Of a stretch of 64,000 nt of DNA, positions 45,628 to 53,996 are shown one piece after another; position 1 is the first letter of the stretch; each line of letters opens with the position of its first letter. A program made the translations under genes and the position numbers. The notes below the pieces were generated by a model. The model ran no database searches. It was not told where the DNA came from and saw only the letters and a list, made by a program, of their open reading frames with translations. The DNA lies in contig NZ_QZMU01000001.1 of assembly GCF_003932505.1 (NCBI RefSeq), forward strand, positions 558,001 to 622,000, written 5' to 3'. The DNA is from Thiohalobacter thiocyanaticus (GTDB taxonomy: Bacteria; Pseudomonadota; Gammaproteobacteria; Thiohalobacterales; Thiohalobacteraceae).

Positions 45628-46023
45628 AATCAACTTTGGCTGTAAAACACGATTTGAGGAGTGTGTATCAGGCGCGATACGCGAAAACGAGCTTATACGC
45701 AATTTCTATTACTTATATATTGTGCGTAGCAGACAGCCGGTCCATCACCGATTGATATAAGACTATTTGGTTCACTTTGATCGGCCACGAACCAGGAGGT
45801 CGGAGGTTCGAGCCGAGGCCGGCGCAGCCGGCCGAGACAACACGCAGCGAATGCAATGAGTGAGCGGCCCCCTTGAGAGGTGAGCCGCGCACCGTCGGGA
45901 CATCGACGTCTCCCGCGCGACAGGTCTTGACCAGTCCGCTGGCTGAAATCAGATTCACATACGTTCCTCACGCCGGTGCCGAAGGAGACGCACTGCGGCA
46001 AACCCGCCTTGCGCCATGCTCAT
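45628..46023. other. Gene-free stretch after the GH65 gene
   Basis: Nearly 400 bases, AT-rich at first, holding a tRNA-Arg remnant at 45787-45811 and a GC-rich palindromic patch just after it (GCCGGCGCAGCCGGC near 45819). No supported gene and no terminator with a T-run are seen. Confidence 0.5.
45787..45811 (+). repeat. Remnant of the tRNA-Arg 3' half
   Basis: This 25-nt stretch matches 7716-7740 of tRNA-Arg (anticodon loop to T loop) at 24 of 25 positions, the mismatch being at 45797. The acceptor stem and 5' half are missing, so it is not a functional tRNA. It has the same orientation as the intact gene and may be an old attachment-site copy. Confidence 0.7.
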
Positions 46024-46245
46024 TCAGTCACGCTTGCGAAGGCTGGGCCAGGCGGAAAACGCCAGAAAATAGAGCGCAATGAGATTCACGATCGGGATCA
46101 CCATCAAAAGGCTCAGCCACTTTGAATACCCGGCCTTCGAGAAGATCGCCCAGAATGGGACAATGATGATCAACGCGAATATAATCCACATGATGGGGCC
46201 GAACACGAAAAAGCCCGTTGGCATACCTTCACCCGCACCTGGCAT
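46024..46245 (-). CDS. Small membrane protein, 73 aa
   Basis: A 73-residue protein with two hydrophobic helices (FFVFGPIMWIIFALIIIVPFW and WLSLLMVIPIVNLIALYFL) and a basic end (SLRKRD). The second helix resembles small DUF805/YtxH-like membrane proteins, but I cannot name the family. ATG at 46245 follows GAGGGAGAG. It is last on the ars strand, 63 bp after the redox-disulfide gene. Confidence 0.65.
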   Translation of the reverse strand: MPGAGEGMPTGFFVFGPIMWIIFALIIIVPFWAIFSKAGYSKWLSLLMVIPIVNLIALYFLAFSAWPSLRKRD

Positions 46246-46308
46246 AATCTCTCCCTCTCTGGTTATAGACCAGTAAAACTGCATCAATTAGAACTATAGG
46301 TGCCGGAA

Positions 46309-46551
46309 TCAATCGGCCGCCAGCCATTCCTCGATTTTCCTGCGATCCGGCACGCCGCCGGCATGCACCACCTGGCCGTCGACCACCACGCCGGGGGTGG
46401 ACATGACACCATAGCTCATAATGGCGCCGAGATCCTCGACCTTCTCCAGTTCGACCTCGACGCCTCTGGCCCTGACGGCCTCCTCGATCAGCGCCAGGGT
46501 GCGTTTGCAGTTGGCGCACCCAGTGCCCAGTACCTTGATGTTCTTCATCAC
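46309..46551 (-). CDS. Redox-active disulfide protein (thioredoxin fold)
   Basis: An 80-residue thioredoxin-fold protein with a CxxC site in GTGCANCKRT (C12, C15) and the cis-proline region MSTPGVVVDG. Such 'redox-active disulfide protein 2' genes are common beside DUF318 permeases in metal or arsenic loci and may reduce the permease, ArsC or arsenic-bound thiols. It is 20 bp from the upstream gene, in the ars operon. Confidence 0.85.
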   Translation of the reverse strand: MMKNIKVLGTGCANCKRTLALIEEAVRARGVEVELEKVEDLGAIMSYGVMSTPGVVVDGQVVHAGGVPDRRKIEEWLAAD

Positions 46552-46571
46552 CTTTACCTCTTGAACAGTTA

Positions 46572-46880
46572 TCAGCAGCAGGACTGGCCGCTGGCGGTCG
46601 GCGTGCAGCAGCCGGACCCGGCCGCCGCCCGACCCTTGTCGACCTTCGGCTTGGCGGCAGAAGCCGCCGTTTCGTCGAAGGCGGCGTCGAGCTTCTGCGC
46701 GGCCTCATCGCGGATGTGGCGGGCGATCTCGATCACGGCGTCGATCTGGTGCTGCGGCACCCCGGCCTTGCGCAGGCGTTCCAGCTGACACTGACCCATG
46801 TCCGGGTGCCCGGCGGCGATGCCGGAGGCCAGCGAGACCATGGCGACGATGGAAGGATGCAGTTGCGGTTGGTCGGTCAT
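46572..46880 (-). CDS. Cys-ended small protein of the ars operon
   Basis: A 102-residue protein. The first 70 residues are helical (MVSLASGIAAGHPDMGQCQL, LRKAGVPQHQIDAVIEIARH), somewhat like carboxymuconolactone-decarboxylase/AhpD helices. The tail is flexible and ends GCCTPTASGQSCC, with two CC pairs. A metalloid-binding or arsenic-chaperone role is inferred from the cysteines and the position between the permease and redox genes; it is not established. Confidence 0.7.
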   Translation of the reverse strand: MTDQPQLHPSIVAMVSLASGIAAGHPDMGQCQLERLRKAGVPQHQIDAVIEIARHIRDEAAQKLDAAFDETAASAAKPKVDKGRAAAGSGCCTPTASGQSCC

Positions 46881-46898
46881 TGTCGATACTCCTTGAAG

Positions 46899-47855
46899 TC
46901 AGCCGAACAGGTTGAAGCCCCACCCCACCAGCATGAAGGCGATGGCCAGTACGCCGGCATACAGGGCCAGGGCCGGCCATTTGATGACCTTGCGCAGGAT
47001 GATCATCTCGGGCAGCGACAGGGCGGCGATGCTCATCATGAAGGCCAGGGTGGTGCCAATGGCCACACCCTTGCCGAGCATGGCCTCGGCCACGGGAATG
47101 ACGCCGGTGGCGTTGGAATAGAGCGGGATCCCCAGCAGCACCGCGCCGGGCACGGCCAGCCAGTTGTCCCGCCCGCCGAGGTGTTCGGTCACCCAGCCCT
47201 CGGGCACATAGCCGTGGAACAAGGCTCCGACGGCAATGCCGGCGACCACCCACTTCCATAACCGGCCCACGATCTCCCTCACCTCGCCCCAGGCATAGCG
47301 GTGGCGGCCGGCCAGGGAGGTGTCGGGCTCGGCCTGCGCCATCTGCCCCATCTGGATCTTCCAGACATATTCCGCCACCCAGCGCTCGGGTCTGAAGCGC
47401 TCCATGATCGCGCCGCCGACATAGGCCACGGTGAGGCCGGCGGCGACATACATCAGCGTCAGCTCCCAGCCGAGGATGCCGAGCAGGATCACCACCGCCA
47501 CCTCATTGATCATGGGGCTGGCGATGAGAAAGGAGAAGGTCACGCCCAGCGGGATGCCGGCCTCGACGAAACCGATGAACAAGGGCACCGAGGAGCAGGA
47601 GCAGAAGGGTGTGACCGCGCCCAGCGTCACTGCCGAGGAGCGCGCCAGCCATCGGGGCTTGCCGCGCACATAGTCGCGCACCTTCTCCGGGGACAGCAGT
47701 GCCCGCAGCAGGCCCATCACATAGATGATGAACACCAGCATGACGAAGATCTTCGCCGTGTCCATGACGAAGAAATGCAGCGCCGCGCCGGCATGGCTGT
47801 CGGCGGCAAGACCGAGCCACTGGTAGACGATCAGATCGGCCAGGGCATCGAACAT
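46899..47855 (-). CDS. DUF318-family permease (ArsP-like)
   Basis: A 318-residue membrane protein with about eight helices. The motif TPFCSCSSVPLFIGF (with vicinal cysteines) is the hallmark of the permease family that includes ArsP, which exports trivalent organoarsenicals in known cases. Its start overlaps the acr3 stop by one base, so both are made from one message. Confidence 0.85.
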   Translation of the reverse strand: MFDALADLIVYQWLGLAADSHAGAALHFFVMDTAKIFVMLVFIIYVMGLLRALLSPEKVRDYVRGKPRWLARSSAVTLGAVTPFCSCSSVPLFIGFVEAGIPLGVTFSFLIASPMINEVAVVILLGILGWELTLMYVAAGLTVAYVGGAIMERFRPERWVAEYVWKIQMGQMAQAEPDTSLAGRHRYAWGEVREIVGRLWKWVVAGIAVGALFHGYVPEGWVTEHLGGRDNWLAVPGAVLLGIPLYSNATGVIPVAEAMLGKGVAIGTTLAFMMSIAALSLPEMIILRKVIKWPALALYAGVLAIAFMLVGWGFNLFG

Positions 47856-48997
47856 CAGTGCGCCCTTCCCTCATCGTGCAGATGCTGATCCTCGGGGCAG
47901 CATTCAGCATAGCCCGGCACCCCGGCGCGGCGCTCGTACCAGTCCCGGCTGCGGTTGACCACGTGCACCGCCAGCAGCATCACCGGCACCTCGATCAGCA
48001 CGCCCACCACTGTGGCCAGGGCCGCGCCCGACTCGAAGCCGAACAGCACGATGGCGGTGGCCACGGCCAGCTCGAAGAAGTTGCTGGCGCCGATCAGCGC
48101 CGAGGGGCCGGCCACGCAGTGCGGGGACTTCACCGCCCGGTTGAGCAGATAGGCGAGCCCCGAGTTGAACAGCACCTGGATCAGGATGGGCACGGCCAGC
48201 AGGGCGATGATCAGGGGCTGGACAATGATCTGCTCGCCCTGAAACCCGAACAGCAGCACCAGGGTGGCCAGCAGCGCGGCCAGCGAGACCGGGTGCATCC
48301 GGTCCAGTACCCGCTGCAGCCGCAGGTAGCCCTGTTCGTGATTGAGCAGCCAGCGCCGCCACAGGTTGGCAATGATCAGCGGCACCACGATGTAGAGCAG
48401 CACCGACAGCAGCAGGGTCGCCCAGGGCACGGTGATGGCCGACAGGCCCAGCAGCAGACCCACGATGGGGGCGAAGGCGAAGATCATGATGACGTCGTTC
48501 AGCGCCACCTGGGTCAGGGTGAAGTGCGGCTCGCCCTCGGTCAGGTGGCTCCAGACGAACACCATGGCCGTACAGGGCGCGGCGGCCAGGATGATGAGTC
48601 CGGCGATGTAGGAGTCGATCTGCTCCGCCGGCAGCCAGGGCCGGAACAGCCAGCCGATGAACAGCCACCCCAGCAGCGCCATGGAGAAGGGCTTGACGGC
48701 CCAGTTCACGAACAGGGTCACGCCCACGCCGCGCGCGTGCTTGCGCACGTCCTTCAATGCGCGCAGGTCGATCTTGAGCAGCATGGGAATGATCATCAGC
48801 CAGATCAGCACCGCCACCGGCAGATTGACCTGCGCGACCTCCATGCCGCCGATGGTTTGGAAGGTACCCTGGAAGAAGTGCCCCAGCCCGATGCCGGCGA
48901 TGATGCACAGGAACACCCACAGGGTCAGGTAGCGTTCGAAAAAGCCCATGGCGGCGCCGGCGGCGCGTTTTGCGGTGGTCTCGCACTGGGTGCTCAT
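47855..48997 (-). CDS. acr3: Arsenite efflux carrier, ACR3 family
   Basis: A 380-residue, ten-helix arsenite exporter. The conserved APCTAMVFVWSHL block carries the essential cysteine, and ALNDVIMIFAFAP and GPSALIGASNFFELAVA are further family marks. ATG at 48997 with GAGGAG upstream. The leader region between arsC and this gene (48998-49258) contains two inverted-repeat elements. Confidence 0.94.
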   Translation of the reverse strand: MSTQCETTAKRAAGAAMGFFERYLTLWVFLCIIAGIGLGHFFQGTFQTIGGMEVAQVNLPVAVLIWLMIIPMLLKIDLRALKDVRKHARGVGVTLFVNWAVKPFSMALLGWLFIGWLFRPWLPAEQIDSYIAGLIILAAAPCTAMVFVWSHLTEGEPHFTLTQVALNDVIMIFAFAPIVGLLLGLSAITVPWATLLLSVLLYIVVPLIIANLWRRWLLNHEQGYLRLQRVLDRMHPVSLAALLATLVLLFGFQGEQIIVQPLIIALLAVPILIQVLFNSGLAYLLNRAVKSPHCVAGPSALIGASNFFELAVATAIVLFGFESGAALATVVGVLIEVPVMLLAVHVVNRSRDWYERRAGVPGYAECCPEDQHLHDEGRAH

Positions 48998-49061
48998 GGA
49001 AAACTCCTCGTTCGTACGTATCGTCGCGAACACTTCGGATAACGTTACCCACCCATTTTCC

Positions 49062-49132
49062 CGTCATTCCGGCGCAGGCCGGAATCCAGAAACCGCGGTG
49101 GTTAATAGATTCCGGCCTGCGCCGGAATGACG
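49062..49132. repeat. dRS3-like palindromic repeat, copy 3
   Basis: Arms 49062-49088 and 49106-49132, with one mismatch between them; the 5' arm is identical to that at 2074-2100. It lies within the ars operon, between arsC and acr3. Confidence 0.9.
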
Positions 49133-49159
49133 GATATACAGGTGGCGATACAGTGGATG

Positions 49160-49232
49160 CAGGTTGGGTCAGGCGCGCAGCGCCGTAACCCAATATGCCG
49201 CGGGCCGTCGGATTACGCTGCGCTAATCCGAC
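49160..49232. repeat. Double hairpin repeat in the ars operon
   Basis: A first hairpin pairs TTGGGT (49164-49169) with ACCCAA (49188-49193); a second pairs GTCGGATTA (49207-49215) with TAATCCGAC (49224-49232). The second is of the same type as 2692-2717. It could reduce read-through from arsC to acr3. Confidence 0.75.
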
Positions 49233-49258
49233 CTACATCCCTGCTCATGCACGCCCCC

Positions 49259-49687
49259 TCACTGTTGCTGCTGTTCCTGCTGCAGCCGCTGCAGCAGCCC
49301 GCTTACCCGCTGGCGGATGTCATCCCGCGTGGCGCTGAACACGGCGAGGATCTCCTCTTCCGTGCCGGTGGCCTTGGCCGGATCCTCCAGCGGCCAGTGT
49401 TCCTTGCGCGTGCCCGGCGGCAGTACCGGGCAGTGTTCGTCGGCATGGCCGCAGACAGTGACCACCAGATCGGCCGCCGCCAGCATGGCATCGGTCACGC
49501 GGGTGGATTCCTGGTCCGAGATATCCGCGCCCGCCTCGGCCATCACCGCGATGGCACGCGGGTTCTTGCCATGAGCCTCGATGCCGGCCGAACCGATATG
49601 CCAGCTCGCGGGCGCGAGCTGCCTGGCCCAGCCCTCCGCCATCTGGGAACGACAGGAATTGCCGGTGCAGAGAAATAACAGGTTCAT
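49259..49687 (-). CDS. arsC: Arsenate reductase, thioredoxin-coupled
   Basis: A 142-residue low-molecular-weight phosphatase-fold ArsC. The active loop C7-TGNSC-R13 includes the second cysteine C12, and C79 and C86 (CGHADEHCP) match the redox cysteines of Staphylococcus aureus ArsC. It reduces arsenate to arsenite, which Acr3 expels. The C-terminus ends in a Gln-rich run (QQEQQQQ). It follows arsR by about 40 bp. Confidence 0.93.
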   Translation of the reverse strand: MNLLFLCTGNSCRSQMAEGWARQLAPASWHIGSAGIEAHGKNPRAIAVMAEAGADISDQESTRVTDAMLAAADLVVTVCGHADEHCPVLPPGTRKEHWPLEDPAKATGTEEEILAVFSATRDDIRQRVSGLLQRLQQEQQQQ

Positions 49688-49727
49688 GAAAGACTCCTGT
49701 AAGAAAAGGAAAGTCAGGAATAGGGAT

Positions 49728-50081
49728 TCAGGCGCAGCAGGCGGCGCCCGGACGGTTGGGCATATTGGTAAGTGCCGCGCTGTCGTTGGCGTAGGGAGCC
49801 TGCCTGTCCACGCCTGCCAGCGTCGCCGCCAGCACCTGCCGGGCCCAGTCGGGCAGGGCCGCGTGCAGCCGGTAATACACCCACTGCCCCTGGCGCCGGT
49901 CGCTCACCACCCCGGCCTGACGCAACTGGGCCAGGTGACGGGAGATCATGGGCTGGGAGACATCCAGCGCATGGGTGAGCTCGCACACGCACAATTCGCC
50001 CTCCCCCTGCAGCAGCAACAGGGCGCGCAGGCGCAGCGGATGGGCCAGGGCGGCGAAGAAGGCATCGGGATCAAGTTCCAT
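49728..50081 (-). CDS. arsR: ArsR-family arsenic-responsive repressor
   Basis: A 117-residue winged-helix repressor. ELCVCEL (29-35) holds C31 and C33, the As(III) site of ArsR proteins, next to the recognition helix SQPMISRHLAQLRQAGVV. The C-terminus ends GAACCA, adding a Cys pair. ATG at 50081. An ideal promoter overlapped by a palindrome lies directly upstream, so self-repression released by arsenite is expected. Confidence 0.93.
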   Translation of the reverse strand: MELDPDAFFAALAHPLRLRALLLLQGEGELCVCELTHALDVSQPMISRHLAQLRQAGVVSDRRQGQWVYYRLHAALPDWARQVLAATLAGVDRQAPYANDSAALTNMPNRPGAACCA

Positions 50082-50088
50082 GGGAGGG

Positions 50089-50117
50089 AATATATGGATT
50101 AACATATATATTGTCAA
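50089..50117 (-). promoter_or_regulatory. ars promoter with overlapping operator
   Basis: On the minus strand, -35 TTGACA (50112-50117) and -10 TATATT (50089-50094) are 17 bp apart. A palindrome TATATG-N6-CATATA (50091-50108) covers the -10 and spacer, the expected ArsR operator position. The -10 ends only 7 bases before the ATG at 50081, so the message would be leaderless or nearly so. Confidence 0.7.
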
Positions 50118-50242
50118 CCATATATATTACGGCATGCCGATCCGCGGGGTACCCCCCCCCTCCTGCAACTGAGGTAATTCATTCAGGAATCAGGCCGTCC
50201 GGTGACCGCACAGCCACCGCAGTGAACCCGCGGCCGGAACGT

Positions 50243-51031
50243 TCAGGCCCGCTGCAGTCGGGCAGGGTCGCGCCCCAGCGCGGCCAGCACGCCGTCCCAG
50301 AATATCAGCCGCGCCTGCACGGCCTCCCGTGCGGCGGCCACCGCTTCCTCCCGTTCCCTGTCATTGCGGCACAGGCCGTTCAGCAGGCGCAGGGACAGGG
50401 GGCCGTGGGAACCCTCGTCCAGATGGATATGGCGTTCCAGATAATAGTGGAAGGTGGGGGCGTCCTGCCAACCGATGCCGGAACGCTCGAGAATGGCACG
50501 GAACATGTCGGGGATGATGTGCTCGCGACCCAGGGCCAGGGCAGCTGCAGCCTCATGCGGCCTGCCGGAAGTCAGGAATCCGAAGGTGGTGGTGGTGAAG
50601 GCACGCGCGGGGGAAGGCACCGTGGACAGCGCCAGGGCCGCATCCACGCCCTGCCGGCGCACGGTGTCCACGAAGGCGAGCACCGGCCCGGTATCGGCGC
50701 CGATCTCCTCCATGGCCTGGCAATAAAGCTCGAAATGGCTGGTATAGCCGGCGCCGGTGCCGGGCATGGCTTCGTCGCATTCCTCGCCGAGCACCATCTC
50801 ATTGATGAAGCGGCGGACATCGCCGTCGCCCACCGGCACCCAGGGAAAGCCGGCGGGCGCCACCACGGCCTGGAGATGCTTGGCCACCGACATGAAATCC
50901 CAGACCGAATAGACATGGTGTTCCATGAAGGTGCGCAACTCCTCCACCCCCTGTATGGCGGCATAGACGGGGTGCCGGTCCAGGGCGTCGCGCAGCGACT
51001 GGATGATATCCTCGGCAATCGGCGTGGTCAT
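50243..51031 (-). CDS. DUF3050 family protein (haem-oxygenase-like fold)
   Basis: A 262-residue helical protein. The patterns FMEHHVYSVWDFMSVAKHLQ, FINEMVLGEECDE, FHYYLERHIHLDEGSHGPLS carry many His and Glu residues typical of the haem-oxygenase-like diiron or haem-binding superfamily. DUF3050 has no proven function that I know. ATG at 51031. It is separated from arsR and is probably its own unit. Confidence 0.82.
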   Translation of the reverse strand: MTTPIAEDIIQSLRDALDRHPVYAAIQGVEELRTFMEHHVYSVWDFMSVAKHLQAVVAPAGFPWVPVGDGDVRRFINEMVLGEECDEAMPGTGAGYTSHFELYCQAMEEIGADTGPVLAFVDTVRRQGVDAALALSTVPSPARAFTTTTFGFLTSGRPHEAAAALALGREHIIPDMFRAILERSGIGWQDAPTFHYYLERHIHLDEGSHGPLSLRLLNGLCRNDREREEAVAAAREAVQARLIFWDGVLAALGRDPARLQRA

Positions 51032-51215
51032 GGTGATGATCCCTTGGAACGCAGACAAACGGCTTGGCAATCTACCAGCCGGTCAATGGCCCTTCAACCT
51101 TCAGATAAAGCCGGTTTTTCATCAGGACGGCGGCACCGCCTGCCCGGCCGATTGTGGAAATCACGCGCTTCAGGGACAATCGCCGGCGGCTTCCGCAACA
51201 CCCGACGTATTCAGC

Positions 51216-52109
51216 ATGACCGCCATGGCTTCCGTTTCCCGAACGCTCATACCGCCTCCCGTCCGGGTATTGATCGTACTGATGGCACTGATCCTGGCAC
51301 TTCAGGGACTGGTGGAACTGCTGCGCAAACCCCACGAACTCAGACCGATCAGGGCGGACCAGGCGGCGCAGTTGCAGCGTCTGTTTGACCACCACGACTA
51401 TCGCTGGCCGCCGCAGGGAAAAGTGCCGCCGCTCGGCATCCTGTCACTGCCGCCTGACCTCGACACGCTCGACGTGGATCAGAAAAAATCGCTCTTCTTC
51501 CGTACCCTGCTCCCGCTGGTGCTGGCGGAAAACGCGCGGCTGCGCGAACGCCGGCGGTTCGCCCACGATGCATTGAACCGGCTCGAGACACTGACCGGTT
51601 CCGAAGGCCGGCGGCTGCAGCGGCTCGCCCGACAGTACGGGGCCGAGGGCGCCCTGGATGCGCCTGCCACGCGGACGACCCTGTTGCGCCGGGTCGATAT
51701 CATTCCGCCGGCACTGGTACTGGCCCAGGCCGCCAATGAAAGCGGCTGGGGGACGTCGCGCTTTGCTGTCGAGGCCAACAATCTGTTCGGCATCTGGACC
51801 TATGAAGCCTCCGCCGGCCTCACACCGGGCGAGCGCAACGTGGACGCCCGGCATTATGTCCGCGCCTACCCCAGTCTGCAGCGCGCCGTGCGCGATTATC
51901 TTCACAACCTGAACATCGGCCATGCCTATGGGGCGTTGCGCCGCCAGCGCGCGGCCATGCGCGCCCGGGGCGAGCCCCTTGATCCGCTGGTCCTTGCCGG
52001 CGCACTGGAGCGCTATTCGGAACGCGGTGTCGATTATGTTACCGAGATCCGTGGCATGATCCGCAGTAACGATCTCAACCGTCCGGGTCAATTACACCTG
52101 GCGCAATGA
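51216..52109 (+). CDS. Bax-like glucosaminidase
   Basis: A 297-residue, membrane-anchored peptidoglycan hydrolase. One N-terminal helix (VLIVLMALILALQGLVELL) is followed by a linker and a GH73/LYZ2-type domain. The catalytic Glu is E175 in LAQAANESGWGTSRFA, with NNLFGIWTY after it. This is the E. coli Bax family. The final 35 bp overlap, tail to tail, the deacetylase gene. Confidence 0.85.
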   Translation: MTAMASVSRTLIPPPVRVLIVLMALILALQGLVELLRKPHELRPIRADQAAQLQRLFDHHDYRWPPQGKVPPLGILSLPPDLDTLDVDQKKSLFFRTLLPLVLAENARLRERRRFAHDALNRLETLTGSEGRRLQRLARQYGAEGALDAPATRTTLLRRVDIIPPALVLAQAANESGWGTSRFAVEANNLFGIWTYEASAGLTPGERNVDARHYVRAYPSLQRAVRDYLHNLNIGHAYGALRRQRAAMRARGEPLDPLVLAGALERYSERGVDYVTEIRGMIRSNDLNRPGQLHLAQ

Positions 52110-53199
52110 TCCAGGGCTGGCTGTACCAGTACCAGCGCCCGCTCCCGGCCGCCGGGGCGGTGCAGTTGTAGCGCGCCCGTCCCATGGGCAGGGGCTCGCG
52201 GGCCCTGACTCGATAGCGCGGCGGCCGATCTTCCAGACGCTGCACCTCGGCCCGACCCTGGCCGGAGGCGTAGCAGTCGAACCCGTCCGCCACGTAGCCA
52301 CCCGGCGCCAGGGTCAGTTCCAGTACCGGCGGATTCTGTTCCCTGACCAGGGGGTCGCCGGGCTGTGCCTCACTGACCGGCAGCGGCAGACTCAGCGCCT
52401 TGCGCGCAAAGGCCTCCCTATCCGCAAAGGCCTCGGCCATAGGATAGCGCGGCAGGGCAGTGTAATCACTCATCGCACCAACCGCCCCCGAGTGCTGGCC
52501 GATGCCGACATAGCCGAGCTCGCGCACCAGCGCGGCCAGCCGCGCGTCGAACTCGCCATAGGGATAGGCGAACAGGGCGGGAGCGGTATTGGTGTCCGTA
52601 CCCAGTTCCTGCTGCAACCGGGTCTGGGCCCGCTCGATATCGCGGCGCACCCGTTGCGCCCAGGCACTGCGCTCCTCGCCGGCCTCACGCAGCCATAGAT
52701 GGCCGTGACTGGTACTGTGGTTGGCGAATTCCACGCCGGCTCGCTGCATTTCACGCAGCTGTTCCCAGCTCATGTAATCGGGCAGCCTCTCATCCACCGC
52801 GTCGGTACTGACGAAGACGGTGAAGGGCCAGCCGCGCTCGCGCAGCCGTGGAAAGGCCTGTTCGTAGACCGAGCGGTAGGCATCGTCAATGGTGATCGCC
52901 ACCACCCTGTCGGGCATTTCCCCGCCCTCCCGGAGCCGGCGCAGGATACGGGTCAGCGGCCAGACCCGAAATCCCTCATCCGCCAGATACGCCAGCTGGG
53001 CCTCGAACTGCGCCAGGGTGATGCTGGTGGCGGGATGGGCCGCTTCACCGAAGCGGTGATACATGAGGGCCACGGCATGCGCAGGCGTCTCCCGGGCGGA
53101 GACCGGTGGCAGCCACCATGCGGACAGGCCGGCACACACAGCGACAACCGCGGGCAGGCGGCGCCACAGCCGGTGAAGTTGCAGGGAGATTCGCATCAT
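52075..53199 (-). CDS. Exported polysaccharide deacetylase
   Basis: A 374-residue protein with a signal peptide (residues 1-35, AVVAVCAGLSAWWLPPVSA) and a NodB-type domain. Motif 1 is AITIDDAYRS (Asp pair) and motif 2 HSTSHGH (metal His residues), with FAYPYGEFD further on. It removes acetyl groups from a surface polysaccharide or peptidoglycan. The last 100 residues are beta-rich and unassigned. It overlaps the Bax-like gene by 35 bp. Confidence 0.88.
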   Translation of the reverse strand: MMRISLQLHRLWRRLPAVVAVCAGLSAWWLPPVSARETPAHAVALMYHRFGEAAHPATSITLAQFEAQLAYLADEGFRVWPLTRILRRLREGGEMPDRVVAITIDDAYRSVYEQAFPRLRERGWPFTVFVSTDAVDERLPDYMSWEQLREMQRAGVEFANHSTSHGHLWLREAGEERSAWAQRVRRDIERAQTRLQQELGTDTNTAPALFAYPYGEFDARLAALVRELGYVGIGQHSGAVGAMSDYTALPRYPMAEAFADREAFARKALSLPLPVSEAQPGDPLVREQNPPVLELTLAPGGYVADGFDCYASGQGRAEVQRLEDRPPRYRVRAREPLPMGRARYNCTAPAAGSGRWYWYSQPWIIAPGVIDPDG

Positions 53200-53342
53200 T
53201 CAGGCGTCTGCCGGTTTCGGGATTGGATGAACCGGAATTCGGGTGACTGCATCGCCCAACCAGTATTCAGCATCTATACTATGCGTTCAACCCGAACCGG
53301 GCCGGGTATCATCGATCTGCAGCAGCACGGAATCATCATGCC

Positions 53343-53996
53343 ATGTCCAGACGCATCACCACCCTCCTCCTGCTCAGTCTGATTCCGATGCCCGCGCTGG
53401 CACTGGGCGATGCGGAGGCAGGCAAACGCATCGTCATGCAAGGCAACGATCAGGGCGCCACGGCCTGCGTGAGCTGTCACGGCGCCGACGGCAAAGGCAA
53501 TCCCGCGGCGGGCTTCCCGCGCCTGACCGGCCTGAGTGACAAGTACCTTATCAAGCAGCTGCAGGACTACCGCCGGGGCACGCGGCGCAACCCGATCATG
53601 CAGCCGATCGCCGCCGCGCTGGCGCAACAGCAACTGCTTGACGTCGCCGCCTACTACGCCGGCAAGGCCCCCTCGGCCAATGCGGAAGGCACCCCGCCGG
53701 ACGCCGGCCGGACGCTGGCCCTGCGCGGCGACTGGGACAACACCATCCCGGCCTGCGTGAGCTGCCACGGACCGGGGGGCCGCGGCGTGGATCCCTATTT
53801 CCCCGCCCTGGCCGGCCAGCACGCCGGCTACATCCAGTCCCAGCTCGAGGCCTGGCGCAAGGGCACCCGCCACAACGACGTCAACGACCTGATGCGCGTC
53901 GTGGCCGAACGCCTGACCCAGACCCAGATTCAGGCGGTATCGGAGTACTTCGCCGCCCAGCCTGCCGTCAAACCCGAGCCGGGAGCCGAGCAATGA
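53343..53996 (+). CDS. tsdB: Dihaem cytochrome c, TsdB/c4-like
   Basis: A 217-residue periplasmic cytochrome with a signal peptide (residues 1-20) and two haem motifs, CVSCH at 42-46 and 138-142, in two similar class I domains (c4 pattern). Its stop overlaps the next gene (ATGA), a TsdA-like enzyme, so it is most likely TsdB, the electron acceptor that carries electrons from thiosulfate oxidation to terminal oxidases. The name rests on the neighbour. Confidence 0.82.
   Translation: MSRRITTLLLLSLIPMPALALGDAEAGKRIVMQGNDQGATACVSCHGADGKGNPAAGFPRLTGLSDKYLIKQLQDYRRGTRRNPIMQPIAAALAQQQLLDVAAYYAGKAPSANAEGTPPDAGRTLALRGDWDNTIPACVSCHGPGGRGVDPYFPALAGQHAGYIQSQLEAWRKGTRHNDVNDLMRVVAERLTQTQIQAVSEYFAAQPAVKPEPGAEQ

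Noticed and set aside
45693-46001. Minus-strand frame over the tRNA remnant
   Set aside because: It reads through the degraded tRNA copy, like the false frame at 7295.
47858-49042. A 394-residue plus-strand frame over acr3
   Set aside because: Gln/His-rich antisense of the transporter; no ribosome site or family match.
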